The notes beneath the pieces were generated by a model. It worked only from the letters and a program-made list of their open reading frames with translations. It was not told the origin of the DNA and made no database searches. Of a DNA stretch of 64,000 nucleotides, positions 39,325 to 48,231 are shown in pieces. The stretch is from Candidatus Odyssella thessalonicensis L13 (GTDB taxonomy: Bacteria; Pseudomonadota; Alphaproteobacteria; Paracaedibacterales; Paracaedibacteraceae): the NCBI RefSeq assembly GCF_000190415.1, contig NZ_AEWF01000001.1:372001-436000 (forward strand), written 5' to 3'. Position numbers and translations under genes: made by a program. Numbering within the stretch: position 1 is the first letter of the stretch; every line of letters starts with the position of its first letter.

Positions 39325-40121
39325 TTTGATAACTCTTGGGCGCGTTGAAAAGCAGCTTTAGCTGCCTTAAGAATAGATTGATTAAGGTTTTGCTGCTCAA
39401 AGGTTTGTAAAGCGGCAGCTGTGGTACCTTGCGGGCTGGTAACCTGAGCCCTGAGCTCACTAACTTCCTTATCGGGAAGCTGCGCCAAAACAGCAGCTGA
39501 CCCTATAAATGTTTGCTGGGCTAACTCTTGAGCAACTTCAAGAGGCAACCCCAACGACTGACCGGCTCTGGCTAAGCATTCAGTGAAATAGTAATAGTAG
39601 GCTGGTCCGCTGCCACTGATTGCCGTAATGGCATCAATCAAGACTTCTCTTTCTACCCAGATAACTGATCCCAATCCTTTAAGCAATTTTTCCACGACCA
39701 GACGCTGGCGGTGAGTAAGCTGCGGGGCATAAGCGCCAATCACTCCCTGGTTGACGGTTACCGGCAGGTTCGGCATCAGACGAACCACACTTTCTCCTAG
39801 CCATTGCTTGAGGCTAGCCAGCGAAATCCCAGCAGCCACTGAAACAATGATAGTATGCTCACCTATCAGAGGCTTATAATCGGCAGCAATACTGCTTAGC
39901 ACCTGGGGCTTAACAGCAAAGACAATAAGATCCGGCTTATTGGGAGAAGGAAGGTCGCCTAATTGATTAAAGAAATTGGGGTGCTTGGGACTATGGGGAG
40001 AGATAACAGTTAAAGTTAAATCAGACAAGCTTAACCATTGTTGAGCCAAAGCTTGCCCCATTCGCCCATATCCTACCAGTAAGATTTTCACCTCTTTATC
40101 CCTCTTGCGTAATAATCGCAT
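39321..40121 (-). CDS. proC: Pyrroline-5-carboxylate reductase
   Basis: Last step of proline synthesis, NAD(P)H-dependent. The nucleotide loop GYGRMGQAL (17-25) and the C-terminal motif ISGSGPAYYYYFTECLA match the family. Length of 266 aa is normal; the first 10 basic residues look like an extension, and a later start is possible. Coupled to the TetR-like gene downstream. Confidence 0.92.
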   Translation of the reverse strand: MRLLRKRDKEVKILLVGYGRMGQALAQQWLSLSDLTLTVISPHSPKHPNFFNQLGDLPSPNKPDLIVFAVKPQVLSSIAADYKPLIGEHTIIVSVAAGISLASLKQWLGESVVRLMPNLPVTVNQGVIGAYAPQLTHRQRLVVEKLLKGLGSVIWVEREVLIDAITAISGSGPAYYYYFTECLARAGQSLGLPLEVAQELAQQTFIGSAAVLAQLPDKEVSELRAQVTSPQGTTAAALQTFEQQNLNQSILKAAKAAFQRAQELSK

Positions 40122-40452
40122 CCATTTATTAAATGCTGAATCTTTAATAAAATAAGACCCCTCTTAAGTCTCAATTTAAATATTATTTATTTTTCTCATT
40201 GCAACAAAAATATCTCTGCATATATGGTTACTAAAAAATTAGTAACAACAGATAAATAGGCAACTATTTTTGTTTACTTTATATAAAAAAATCAGTATAT
40301 TGCTTTTAATATTTTGAGAAAAAACTCAAAACATTGTAAATGAGAAATTGCTGTCTGAGAAAAAGGACCCCCAATTTTTTTCATGACAATTAAATTAATT
40401 TTAACCAATTGTGGCTAAATTGGTAATATAAATCAAGTTTTACAGGTGTGGC
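40122..40452. other. Divergent regulatory region between proC and the MarR gene
   Basis: About 330 AT-rich bp. It contains a palindrome at 40404-40424 and a perfect TTAA-N7-TTAA at 40390-40404, both just upstream of the MarR gene. No gene is seen. Confidence 0.55.
40404..40424 (+). promoter_or_regulatory. Palindromic operator candidate before the LdtR-like gene
   Basis: Inverted repeat accaatt-N7-aattggt ending 28 bp before the ATG at 40453. MarR-family regulators usually repress their own gene by binding palindromes of this size, so autoregulation is a plausible reading. Confidence 0.55.
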
Positions 40453-40914
40453 ATGAAGGATTCTTACTTCAAATCAGTGGTCATGATCGAGCGGTTACAC
40501 AGATTATTCCTCGATGTAGTCCGAACAGAACTCGATCGGTTAGACATACGGGATATTAATAACGTTCAATGTTTAGTTCTTTATAACATAGGCAAAGGAC
40601 AAGTTACCGTTGGCGAATTAACCAACCGAGGTTATTACCTTGGATCAAACGTTTCTTATAACCTACGCAAAATGGTGCAAAATGGGTATCTAGTACAAGA
40701 ACCATCTGCCCATGACCGTCGTTCCAGCCATGTTAGATTATCTGCCAAAGGTATTGATCTTCACAGCAAGCTCGACTCTATTTTTAAAACTCATGCAGAA
40801 ACGTTGAAAACGGTAGGTATTGAGGATAACCATGTAAAGCTTCTTGACGAGACTTTACATCGTCTTGAAACATTCTGGACAGGATTAATGAAAGGTGAAG
40901 CTTCACACCGTTAA
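40453..40914 (+). CDS. ldtR: MarR-family regulator, LdtR-like
   Basis: 153 aa winged-helix protein. The stretch DIRDINNVQCLVLYNIG, then VTVGELTNRGYYLGSNVSYN and the wing RRSSHVRL, matches the alphaproteobacterial MarR group that includes LdtR of Liberibacter, a regulator of L,D-transpeptidase and stress genes. The target here is not known. It is transcribed alone, ends at a strong terminator, and is preceded by a palindrome. Confidence 0.85.
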   Translation: MKDSYFKSVVMIERLHRLFLDVVRTELDRLDIRDINNVQCLVLYNIGKGQVTVGELTNRGYYLGSNVSYNLRKMVQNGYLVQEPSAHDRRSSHVRLSAKGIDLHSKLDSIFKTHAETLKTVGIEDNHVKLLDETLHRLETFWTGLMKGEASHR

Positions 40915-40937
40915 CGCCTACCACGAAGAATCATGAT

Positions 40938-40968
40938 AAAAAGGGGGGGGACTATTCTCCCCCTTTTT
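40938..40968 (+). terminator. Terminator after the LdtR-like gene
   Basis: Five A residues, an eight-G run, an 8-nt loop, five C residues and five T residues form a G/C-stem hairpin with T-tail, 24 bp past the stop. Confidence 0.9.
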
Positions 40969-41017
40969 ACTGTGCGGTGTGATAATTTTATTTCATCCAT
41001 ACCCTTAAAAGAAAAAT

Positions 41018-41306
41018 TTATTCACAGCATTTTTTTCTTGACACCTTTATAATTCAATCCTTTTCCTTTAAATCCTATAATTTAACCAAAATCCTTATTT
41101 TCTGCGCCTGACACGACCCTGCTCAAAAAAACAGCAACGTGTTTTTAACCCAGTTCATCCCTCATATCTCCCATCCTCCCAACAGCATATCCACAAAGTT
41201 ATCCACAGCTTTAGTGGATAAACATTAACTCTTTGTTAATATTTGAAAAAAGAAAAATTCTCTTAAATTTATATCTAAATTGCGCACAATAAACATAATT
41301 AGAGCC
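41018..41306. other. DnaA-box/CtrA-box cluster: candidate origin or cell-cycle promoter
   Basis: TTATTCACA at 41018-41026 and TTATCCACA at 41199-41207 both match TTATNCACA. One-mismatch copies lie at 41187-41195 (atatccaca) and, reversed, 41213-41221 (agtggataa). Immediately after this trio is TTAA-N7-TTAA at 41225-41239, the CtrA consensus. The following 70 bp are strongly AT-rich and could be an unwinding element. Interleaved DnaA and CtrA sites are known from the Caulobacter origin. The flanking genes do not include hemE, dnaA or parAB, so the origin role is unproven. Confidence 0.45.
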
Positions 41307-41399
41307 CTTTCTTATGCTGGATGCAGAGAATTGCATCAGCGCTTAAAGAAGCTGCAATTAAGACCGACCGTTCGTATATAACCAAGGAGATTTTCCCCG

Positions 41400-42716
41400 A
41401 TGAGATTACCGAAAAATTCAAAATTACGAGCTAATGCTCATCAGTTTCGCTGTCGGTATTTGTTATTAATAGTGGTCACCTTCCTCTCAAAAAATGAGAT
41501 AACCATTCCTAGCTGCCAGGCAGAAGAAATTGATACGCTTCCTCTTTCATTATCATCTTCTATCCCGGAAAAAGCTCAAGTATTGCCGCTGAGTAAGGGA
41601 GACTATCAACCTATTCCCACTTACCTTCCTAACTTCGATCCAGAAAGGTCATGTGAGACCTATATGACCGCTATTAATTGTGATGAAACTGATTATTTTA
41701 CGTATCTGTGTGCTAATAAAAGGCTAAAAGTTCAGGATTGTCTTAAAATACTGCAGTATTTAATCTATTACCCCGATCGGGAAACTTGCTTTCTACCGCT
41801 GTATCTCCACTATAACCCTAAACTTATTACACAAGCTCTCCATCAGATGGTAACTCTAAAGCATCATCCACAGTTCACGTCAATCTTAAATGCTTTTAAA
41901 TCGAAATTTTCCACTTGCGATCTATTTTCACTATTTATAACGGCTATGAATTATAAATCCGATCAACTCATCACTGAGCTGTTGCAACAGCCATGGGTAC
42001 TAACTCCAGAATTTCTGGACCAAGCGGCTATATATAGCGCCTACGACGGTCATATAAAGTTCTTTTCTTGGTTATTAAAAACCGGACAGCTTTCTTCGAA
42101 TTGTTTACATTCGATTTTTAGCATTCTTGATTTGATGAATAGGCAGCATAGGGCCTGTTACAGAATTGCATACAAAGATTTTAGCAAACTTAAGGACCAG
42201 GCTACCTCCTTCAGCTCTCCCCCTATTTTCAATCATATCAACAGCCAAGAGTTTCTTGGTAAGCACAATGATTTACTTTATTACAATGATGCACTTTATA
42301 GGCTAAAGATACACCTCAGCATGGTCCCTTTTGTACCACCTTATCCGCTCGCCCATGATATGGAAGAATTATGCAGCGATATTAAGCTAGATAAGCTTTT
42401 CATAAAGTCGCCACGTCTGACTCTTGCGCAGAACTATGTTTATGATGCTGAGGGCGATACTGAAGAGGAAGACGATCGAGCCCATGAAAGATCGCATGCA
42501 GAAATTTTTGGCACTAGACATCAAATTAGATTATATATTGAGCTCACTCCTGAACTGGAAACAACCGAGTTAAGGGAGAAACTTCCCTATGCTACCATAT
42601 GGGGGCTGAATGAGGCTTGTGACCACTTCAGCCAATTATTCTGGCCTGACGATTTGCCCCCACTTAAGCTTGAAAGCGCTGGGGCGCCTTCACCAGCAGA
42701 AATAAGGCCTGAATGA
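41400..42716 (+). CDS. Secreted protein of unknown function with ankyrin-like helices
   Basis: 438 aa. Basic N-terminus and hydrophobic stretch (about 19-30) suggest a signal peptide or anchor. Residues about 175-230 contain two helix pairs (FSLFITAMNYKSDQLITELL and DQAAIYSAYDGHIKFFSWLL) resembling degenerate ankyrin repeats. An acidic segment near 355 (EGDTEEEDDR) follows. The start is supported by AAGGAG 10 nt upstream. It converges on and overlaps holB by 53 bp. No family is recognised; a host-directed role is inference. Confidence 0.65.
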   Translation: MRLPKNSKLRANAHQFRCRYLLLIVVTFLSKNEITIPSCQAEEIDTLPLSLSSSIPEKAQVLPLSKGDYQPIPTYLPNFDPERSCETYMTAINCDETDYFTYLCANKRLKVQDCLKILQYLIYYPDRETCFLPLYLHYNPKLITQALHQMVTLKHHPQFTSILNAFKSKFSTCDLFSLFITAMNYKSDQLITELLQQPWVLTPEFLDQAAIYSAYDGHIKFFSWLLKTGQLSSNCLHSIFSILDLMNRQHRACYRIAYKDFSKLKDQATSFSSPPIFNHINSQEFLGKHNDLLYYNDALYRLKIHLSMVPFVPPYPLAHDMEELCSDIKLDKLFIKSPRLTLAQNYVYDAEGDTEEEDDRAHERSHAEIFGTRHQIRLYIELTPELETTELREKLPYATIWGLNEACDHFSQLFWPDDLPPLKLESAGAPSPAEIRPE

Positions 42717-43671
42717 GATGGATTGGGTCCGGATGAGCACCGCGAGCTAAATCTACCATTTGGGAAATAGCTTGGTGCACCTTTATCCAATGCTGAGGAG
42801 GCGCAAGCCTAGACAATGCTTGCAGCTTTTGAGAGAGCTCATTTTCTTGGACCACTTCCACTGACGTCAGTACAAGTTGGCGCGATAACCATACCAGCAA
42901 GCCGGGAATCAGCTCCGTTCGCAGGTCCTTCTTTTCGAGGGTGGCACAAAACGTTGTCATGGGTTGGATTCTTCCTTGACACACATGGAACGCTAAATCA
43001 GTCAGGGTACCAAGAAGCTCTAGCGCGTTAATGCTCTGTAACGCTAACGATTGACCAATACTCCCCCCTGACAATTCGGAGACTAAGGCTGAGTTCTGCA
43101 CCACTCCGGCAGCCGCTAAATCATAGGAAGTCAATTGCTGTAAAGATAGTAAGCAACAACGCGACCTTATTGTCGGCAAAATGGATCCTATAGAATGGCA
43201 CACCATTAGAAATAGCAACTGGCGGGGTGGCTCCTCCAATATCTTTAAGATCGAATTAGCAGCATTTCGATTCAATTCATCAATGGCATCAATTATTACC
43301 ACTCGCCAGCCTGGTAAAGCTGGGGATTGACGAGCAAAGTCAGACAATCCTCGCACTTGATCAATCTTAATTTCTGCGTCTACCTTTCCATCCTCGTCAG
43401 CTAATCTCTCAAGAATAAAAAGATTAGGATGAGCATTTTGATCAATCAAGGAATTATAAAAAGCTGAATTTTCTTGTCCGGCGGTAAGGACATGGCGCGC
43501 AAATTGGTACGCCAATGTCGCTTTACCAATACCTTTCTGCCCGCTCAGTAACCAGGCAGGATGAAGGCGTCCACTTTGATATTGCTCAGTTAATTGCTGC
43601 ATGGATGCAGCGTGCCCGATGAGCTCAGTTTGTAAGCGAGGCGTGCGGGACAAATCTATTGGCATGTTCAT
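42664..43671 (-). CDS. holB: DNA polymerase III delta' subunit
   Basis: Clamp-loader subunit. The P-loop region reads LLSGQKGIGKATLA (41-54) and the sensor-type segment NSILKILEEPPRQ (about 154-166) is typical of delta' rather than DnaX. Length of 335 aa is normal. The tmk gene usually placed upstream is absent. Its last 53 bp overlap the convergent secreted-protein gene. Confidence 0.9.
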   Translation of the reverse strand: MNMPIDLSRTPRLQTELIGHAASMQQLTEQYQSGRLHPAWLLSGQKGIGKATLAYQFARHVLTAGQENSAFYNSLIDQNAHPNLFILERLADEDGKVDAEIKIDQVRGLSDFARQSPALPGWRVVIIDAIDELNRNAANSILKILEEPPRQLLFLMVCHSIGSILPTIRSRCCLLSLQQLTSYDLAAAGVVQNSALVSELSGGSIGQSLALQSINALELLGTLTDLAFHVCQGRIQPMTTFCATLEKKDLRTELIPGLLVWLSRQLVLTSVEVVQENELSQKLQALSRLAPPQHWIKVHQAISQMVDLARGAHPDPIHLIQALFLLVKAPQRFQA

Positions 43672-43725
43672 AATTCCTTAGGGATTTTATCCTTAAAATA
43701 GACGCATAAACTTATGGAGGCAAGC

Positions 43726-44151
43726 ATGTGGTTTGCTATTTTGTTGATATCCTTATGCCATGCTAAAAAAGAAGAGTCATCTTTAAGCCGTGAAGATTGC
43801 CGTAAGCTTATCGTTAACCACAAAGCAGATGATTCTGTAGAATACAAAGCCGGTGTAAGTAGTGAGGGCAAGCCTGTCGTCCCCGCTGATCTGCCCAACA
43901 ATAAAAGCTATGGGCTGGGTGATAAAGTTGTTATTCCACTTGAAATGCCTTTAAAAGATGTAGCTCCTTCCTTTCCAACTGGCGGTAATCCGTATGTAGA
44001 CTCAATCATTGACAATAGCAAAGTCTATGCTGGCGTTATCGAAGTCGAAAAAAATGGATCGGCAACAATTAATGGTCAACCGGTTCAAGATGATGAAGAG
44101 GAACAAATTCGTCAAGAATGCAAAGAAAAATTCCCGGACTTAATGCTGTAA
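43726..44151 (+). CDS. Conserved alphaproteobacterial hypothetical exported protein
   Basis: 141 aa. The ATG at 43726 is preferred because GGAGG lies 5 nt before it; that site overlaps an earlier ATG at 43714. A short hydrophobic start ending SLCHA resembles a signal peptide. The body has the pattern CRKLIVNH, YKAGVSSEGKPVVPADL and VYAGVIEVEKNGSATINGQP, seen in uncharacterised small proteins of alphaproteobacteria. It diverges from holB. Confidence 0.75.
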   Translation: MWFAILLISLCHAKKEESSLSREDCRKLIVNHKADDSVEYKAGVSSEGKPVVPADLPNNKSYGLGDKVVIPLEMPLKDVAPSFPTGGNPYVDSIIDNSKVYAGVIEVEKNGSATINGQPVQDDEEEQIRQECKEKFPDLML

Positions 44152-44204
44152 GAAAAAAAAGTAGCGATTTAAAGTGCGACTTCCTTTAAATTCGGCAGAT
44201 TTAT

Positions 44205-44227
44205 TAAGGGCATACCCTATGCCCTTA
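44205..44227 (+). terminator. Terminator-like hairpin after the small exported protein gene
   Basis: Perfect 10-bp stem taagggcata / tatgccctta with loop ccc, followed by gcagtttt. The T-run is short and displaced, so it may be a weak terminator. Confidence 0.55.
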
Positions 44228-44339
44228 GCAGTTTTGAATTTAGCGCTGTTTTACTAAAATAAAATTAAAATATTTGTAGTTGCTTAATAGTTATACCTTT
44301 GCTTTTATAAAATAAAACAATTAACTAAATAAATACTAC

Positions 44340-45476
44340 ATGATCCCCTCATTTTATGCTGTCCTGGTTAGGCTTATTTCAAGTATAACCATTTTAACTA
44401 TGTTATTCTCATTCTGCTTTTCTATGGAGATACCGGACAAAGAGAGCAAGGACTTTGAAAGCACAAAAATCAAGCTCCAGGAAGAATTAGAGGCCTATGC
44501 CCATTATGTTGCAGATGCTAATCATTATTATCAAGATCTCGGCAGAGTTTTCAGTTTAGAAGAAGGAAAAAAGCAAAGCATAACTCTTAAAAACTTTCAT
44601 GCCAAAGAAATGCTGTGCATAAGAAAACTTGATGGTATGAGCCCTTATGACAAAAGTTTTCTCTTGCAAGAATATGAGAAAATGAAAAGCGCTTCTCGGG
44701 ATAAAACCAATCAAATTAGGGCTTTTGCAGAATGGCGGCTGACCACAGGACTAATTTTAAGCAAGAAACAGCGAACTATAACGGCCTTACTCCCCGCCTT
44801 AAAGAAAATTCTGAATTGTTTAAATGAAAAGAATCTGAATTCCATATTTTTAGCTCTTTTAACTCATCATGGAATATTTTTAAAAAGCCGCGTCGATGTT
44901 TTACGCACTGATCCTGCACCAGTGTTTTCAGTAGCGGGCGCTCACGACAATTTCCATGAGCAGCGCAAGATTGCCATTGAAGAGACAAAGCATAATATTA
45001 TTGTAGACTTTTTAGGATGGTTATACCCCTTTATTCAGGATAAAGATAAACGCATTCAGAAGCTTCTTAGCTATTTCCCAGTGTTGTCCCGTTCTCTTGC
45101 TGAACCAACTAAAACCTTTTCCTTGGATGAATATGTTCTTGATGGCGTCATTTTTGATAAATACGGTGGTTATATAGACGCACCGGGTTTTAAAGTGAGC
45201 CACCATGAAATAGATAAAATAACCTCAGAAACTATCTCTTCTCTAATTATTGATGCTAATTGCCTACAAGACGTAAGAGACCCCACCTTTGCCTTGGAAA
45301 GAGAAGAATGGATAGATTTCTATAAAAAGAGATTCGCCCAAGTTTTACCTCAAAGCCCCATACCTGAGGATTACCTTAAAGGATTAAAGAATAGAAAAAA
45401 AGACAAAGACACAAAAAGAAAGCCACACCTCATTCTGCTGAGAGCCAATTACAACAAACTGAAGAAAAAGCCTTAA
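44340..45476 (+). CDS. Secreted protein of unknown function, 5' part of a frameshifted gene
   Basis: 378 aa in the zero frame. Residues about 8-28 are hydrophobic and end FCFS, a signal-peptide pattern. The body is charged and helical, with no recognised domain. The final 20 residues (after GLKNRKKDKD) turn into an unusual basic/hydrophobic tail that stops at 45474. At the same place the -1 frame opens into natural-looking sequence continuing into the next reading frame. The real product is probably about 620 aa if the frames are joined. See the frameshift finding. Confidence 0.65.
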   Translation: MIPSFYAVLVRLISSITILTMLFSFCFSMEIPDKESKDFESTKIKLQEELEAYAHYVADANHYYQDLGRVFSLEEGKKQSITLKNFHAKEMLCIRKLDGMSPYDKSFLLQEYEKMKSASRDKTNQIRAFAEWRLTTGLILSKKQRTITALLPALKKILNCLNEKNLNSIFLALLTHHGIFLKSRVDVLRTDPAPVFSVAGAHDNFHEQRKIAIEETKHNIIVDFLGWLYPFIQDKDKRIQKLLSYFPVLSRSLAEPTKTFSLDEYVLDGVIFDKYGGYIDAPGFKVSHHEIDKITSETISSLIIDANCLQDVRDPTFALEREEWIDFYKKRFAQVLPQSPIPEDYLKGLKNRKKDKDTKRKPHLILLRANYNKLKKKP

Positions 45477-45487
45477 CAGAGAGCAGC

Positions 45488-46201
45488 TTGAAAATTGCAC
45501 AGTCAGAAATGGCTGCAGCAAATCTTGAAGATCAAGCAATTCACACAACTTATTTGCTAACTTCCCCCTCGCCTGAGTTCGCTACGCCCCTGCAGCCAAC
45601 AAAAGAAAAGGGATTGAGTACAGAGCTGTTGTCAACCCCTTTGCCAATTTCCGAGCCTCCTCTTTCCTTAATCTCCCAGGAAGACTCGCCTCTTCTTACT
45701 GAGCAAAGTTCAACCACTGCCGAAGAGTCCAACGTTGCAGCTGTTGAGTGGAATCAGGAAGCCACTGAAGAGTATTTTTCTCTTTTAAAACGAGAGGCAA
45801 AAATAAAAGCCAAAGTTGAAAGGGAACTCCGCGCGAAAGATAAGAAGAAAGCTGAACATGTACAACAGATGGCAGTCCTCGCTGTCGCTAATCCTCATCC
45901 GCTGCTGCCTCAGAATGCTAGATTTAAAATGAAGACAAATCATTATGAGCTTCTTATTTCTCTTTTAAAAGGAGAAGCGCCCCCTACGACCTCTTATAAT
46001 ATATTTGTAAGCGCTCTTGCAGAACTTAAGGTTAAGCTTATTGCTCGAGGAAACGGAGATAAGCGGACAATGGTCATGCCGAATGGGCGAAAGGAGCTAA
46101 TATTTCGCCCCGCAACCTCCGAGGTAGGCCATCATTTCATAAAGAAGGTTAGAAAAGCCCTTCAAGAAAAATGGGGGCTTAGGGAGGAACATCTTTATTA
46201 A
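45488..46201 (+). CDS. 3' part of the frameshifted gene, C-terminal HicA-like region
   Basis: 237 aa if started at TTG 45488, but the same frame is open from 45395 and reads smoothly through that TTG, so it is likely the continuation of the upstream gene by a -1 shift. It has a serine/proline/glutamate-rich first half, a lysine-rich helix (about 95-125), and a 70-aa C-terminal part beginning TSYNIFVSALAELKVKLIAR with TMVMPNGRKELIFRP. That part loosely resembles the HicA RNA-binding fold; the match is weak. No independent ribosome site is seen. Confidence 0.55.
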   Translation: MKIAQSEMAAANLEDQAIHTTYLLTSPSPEFATPLQPTKEKGLSTELLSTPLPISEPPLSLISQEDSPLLTEQSSTTAEESNVAAVEWNQEATEEYFSLLKREAKIKAKVERELRAKDKKKAEHVQQMAVLAVANPHPLLPQNARFKMKTNHYELLISLLKGEAPPTTSYNIFVSALAELKVKLIARGNGDKRTMVMPNGRKELIFRPATSEVGHHFIKKVRKALQEKWGLREEHLY

Positions 46202-46443
46202 AAAGTGTATGCTGATAAAAAGAGAGCCTTATTTTATCCCCGCTAAGAAGTCTTAACTTACTGAACAGGAATACTCCCTCTCTTTCCTTACAAAAGCTGT
46301 GCCTTTATCTCGGCAATTATGATGACGCTTGCGTCAATATTGTAGATAAAAAAGCTTTTATCTTATCATCCACAGCTAAAATGTTGCAATCTAGCCAGGT
46401 GAGCGTATAAAGTGTTCTCAGAATTAATTACATGGTAAAAATT

Positions 46444-47724
46444 ATGCGATTATCACACTATTTTATTCCAACTCTCAAAGAGACGCCAGCAGAAGCCCAA
46501 ATTGCTTCCCATCGTTTAATGTTACGGGCCGGCATGATCCATCAGGAAACAAGCGGTATTTATACCTGGTTGCCTATGGGGCTAAGAGTTCTTGAAAAAA
46601 TTGAAAAGATAATCTGCGAGGAGCAAGATCGCATCGGATGCCACAGAGTCTTAATGCCAACCATTCAGCCAGCCGAATTGTGGAAAAAGTCTGGACGGTA
46701 CGAAGCTTATGGCAAAGAAATGCTCCGTCTTACAGACCGACATGAGCGTGAAATGCTATATGGTCCTACGAACGAAGAAGTCATCACCGATGTCATTGCT
46801 CAATTTGTCAAAAGTTATCGAGCCTTGCCGCTGGTTTTATACCAAATTCAGTGGAAATTCCGTGATGAGATCCGCCCTAGATTTGGCGTTATGCGTGGAC
46901 GGGAATTCTTAATGAAAGATGGCTACTCCTTTGACTTAAACGTTGAGGCGGCCACTGAAACTTATAAGAAAATCTATGAGTCTTATTTGAGAACCTTTAG
47001 GAGAATGGGATTGACGGCAATCCCGGTTAGAGCCGACACCGGGGCCATTGGGGGCAACCTGTCCCATGAATTTCAAATTGTGGCGCCTACTGGAGAGAGC
47101 ACCATCTTTTATGACGGGAAGTTTGACAGCCTATCTGCTGAAGAGATGACGTTTGATGTGGCAAGTAATCTCTATGCTGCAGCTGACGAAATGCATAAAG
47201 AGGATGACTGTCCGATCTCTGGCAGTGATCTGAAAACAGCCCGCGGTATCGAAATCGGCCACATCTTTTATTTTGGTACCAAATACTCTGAACCTTTAGG
47301 GGCCAAAGTCACTACCCCCGATGGAAAAAGCATCCCTTTAGAAATGGGATCCTATGGCATCGGGGTATCGCGTCTGGTGGGGGCGATTATTGAAGCCTCT
47401 CATGATGATAAGGGAATCATTTGGCCTGAAGCTGTGGCCCCTTATAAGGTTGGGTTGATTAATCTAAAGTCTGGCGATGCCAAAGCTGATACCTTGGCTG
47501 AAGGACTCTATACGCAGATGCAGAACCATGGTCATGAAGTTTTATATGATGATCGGGATGAACGCGCCGGTACGAAATTCGCTGATATGGATCTTATCGG
47601 GCTGCCGTGGCAAGTTGTTGTCGGCAATAAGACCATCGAATCAGGAACTGTGGAAGTGAAAAACCGCAAAACTGGCGATAAGCAAGAGATTGCCTTAGAT
47701 CAAGTCTTAAAACTGCTTAAATAA
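46444..47724 (+). CDS. proS: Prolyl-tRNA synthetase (short alphaproteobacterial type)
   Basis: Class II synthetase. It starts in the family style with [19 protein letters not shown], has the core [21 protein letters not shown], and a class II anticodon-binding C-terminus. At 426 aa it lacks the roughly 150-aa editing insertion of the 570-aa bacterial form, as usual in alphaproteobacteria. The ATG at 46444 is preferred over one 12 bp upstream. Confidence 0.95.
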   Translation: MRLSHYFIPTLKETPAEAQIASHRLMLRAGMIHQETSGIYTWLPMGLRVLEKIEKIICEEQDRIGCHRVLMPTIQPAELWKKSGRYEAYGKEMLRLTDRHEREMLYGPTNEEVITDVIAQFVKSYRALPLVLYQIQWKFRDEIRPRFGVMRGREFLMKDGYSFDLNVEAATETYKKIYESYLRTFRRMGLTAIPVRADTGAIGGNLSHEFQIVAPTGESTIFYDGKFDSLSAEEMTFDVASNLYAAADEMHKEDDCPISGSDLKTARGIEIGHIFYFGTKYSEPLGAKVTTPDGKSIPLEMGSYGIGVSRLVGAIIEASHDDKGIIWPEAVAPYKVGLINLKSGDAKADTLAEGLYTQMQNHGHEVLYDDRDERAGTKFADMDLIGLPWQVVVGNKTIESGTVEVKNRKTGDKQEIALDQVLKLLK

Positions 47725-48231
47725 CCTTTTCTGGGGAGGCTCCCTCCCCTTACTTATAAACTTAATTCTAAGCGGTTACCCTTTTACCAGACAAATAAAA
47801 GTATAACAGTATTAATTGGTTCTCATTGTATCGCCAGCATGGCGTTGAGACTACTTAAGTGATGATGGCAGGACAAAAAGTGCGCTTTTGAACAACGCAA
47901 TGCCATTAAGCCTCCCCTTGATCACATTAAAAGCATGTGGTCAGTCTTCTATTAAGGGGATATGCTGTGAAGAAGGTAACCTTACTCACTTATCAGCACC
48001 TTACCTTCCATCACTGGGATAATGCCTACTATTTAATTATGGATAGGCTTTTCTTACCCTTTATAGCACTGCCAATATTTATAATAATAATAATATTAAC
48101 CCATAACTGTATAAATTTATTATCATATTGCTTTTTGTTTCCCTAATGATTATCTAAACATGTAGAGATTATTTTAGCCCTTCTGCGAAAGCCTCCAAAA
48201 TAAATTAATAGTTATGGAGAAAGAAAATAAA
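47725..48231. other. Intergenic region after proS
   Basis: About 500 bp. A G/C-rich inverted repeat gggga / tccc at about 47733-47749 follows the proS stop without a strong T-run. A 69-codon frame at 47937 is very hydrophobic at its end and looks like chance; no other gene is seen. Confidence 0.5.

Noticed and set aside
41038-41053. TTGACA and TATAAT close together, like a strong promoter
   Set aside because: The two hexamers are only 4 bp apart, so they cannot form a sigma-70 promoter.
47937-48146. A 69-codon plus-strand frame with a hydrophobic end
   Set aside because: No ribosome site, no recognisable motif, highly biased low-complexity isoleucine stretch, and it sits in an AT-rich interval; it looks like chance.
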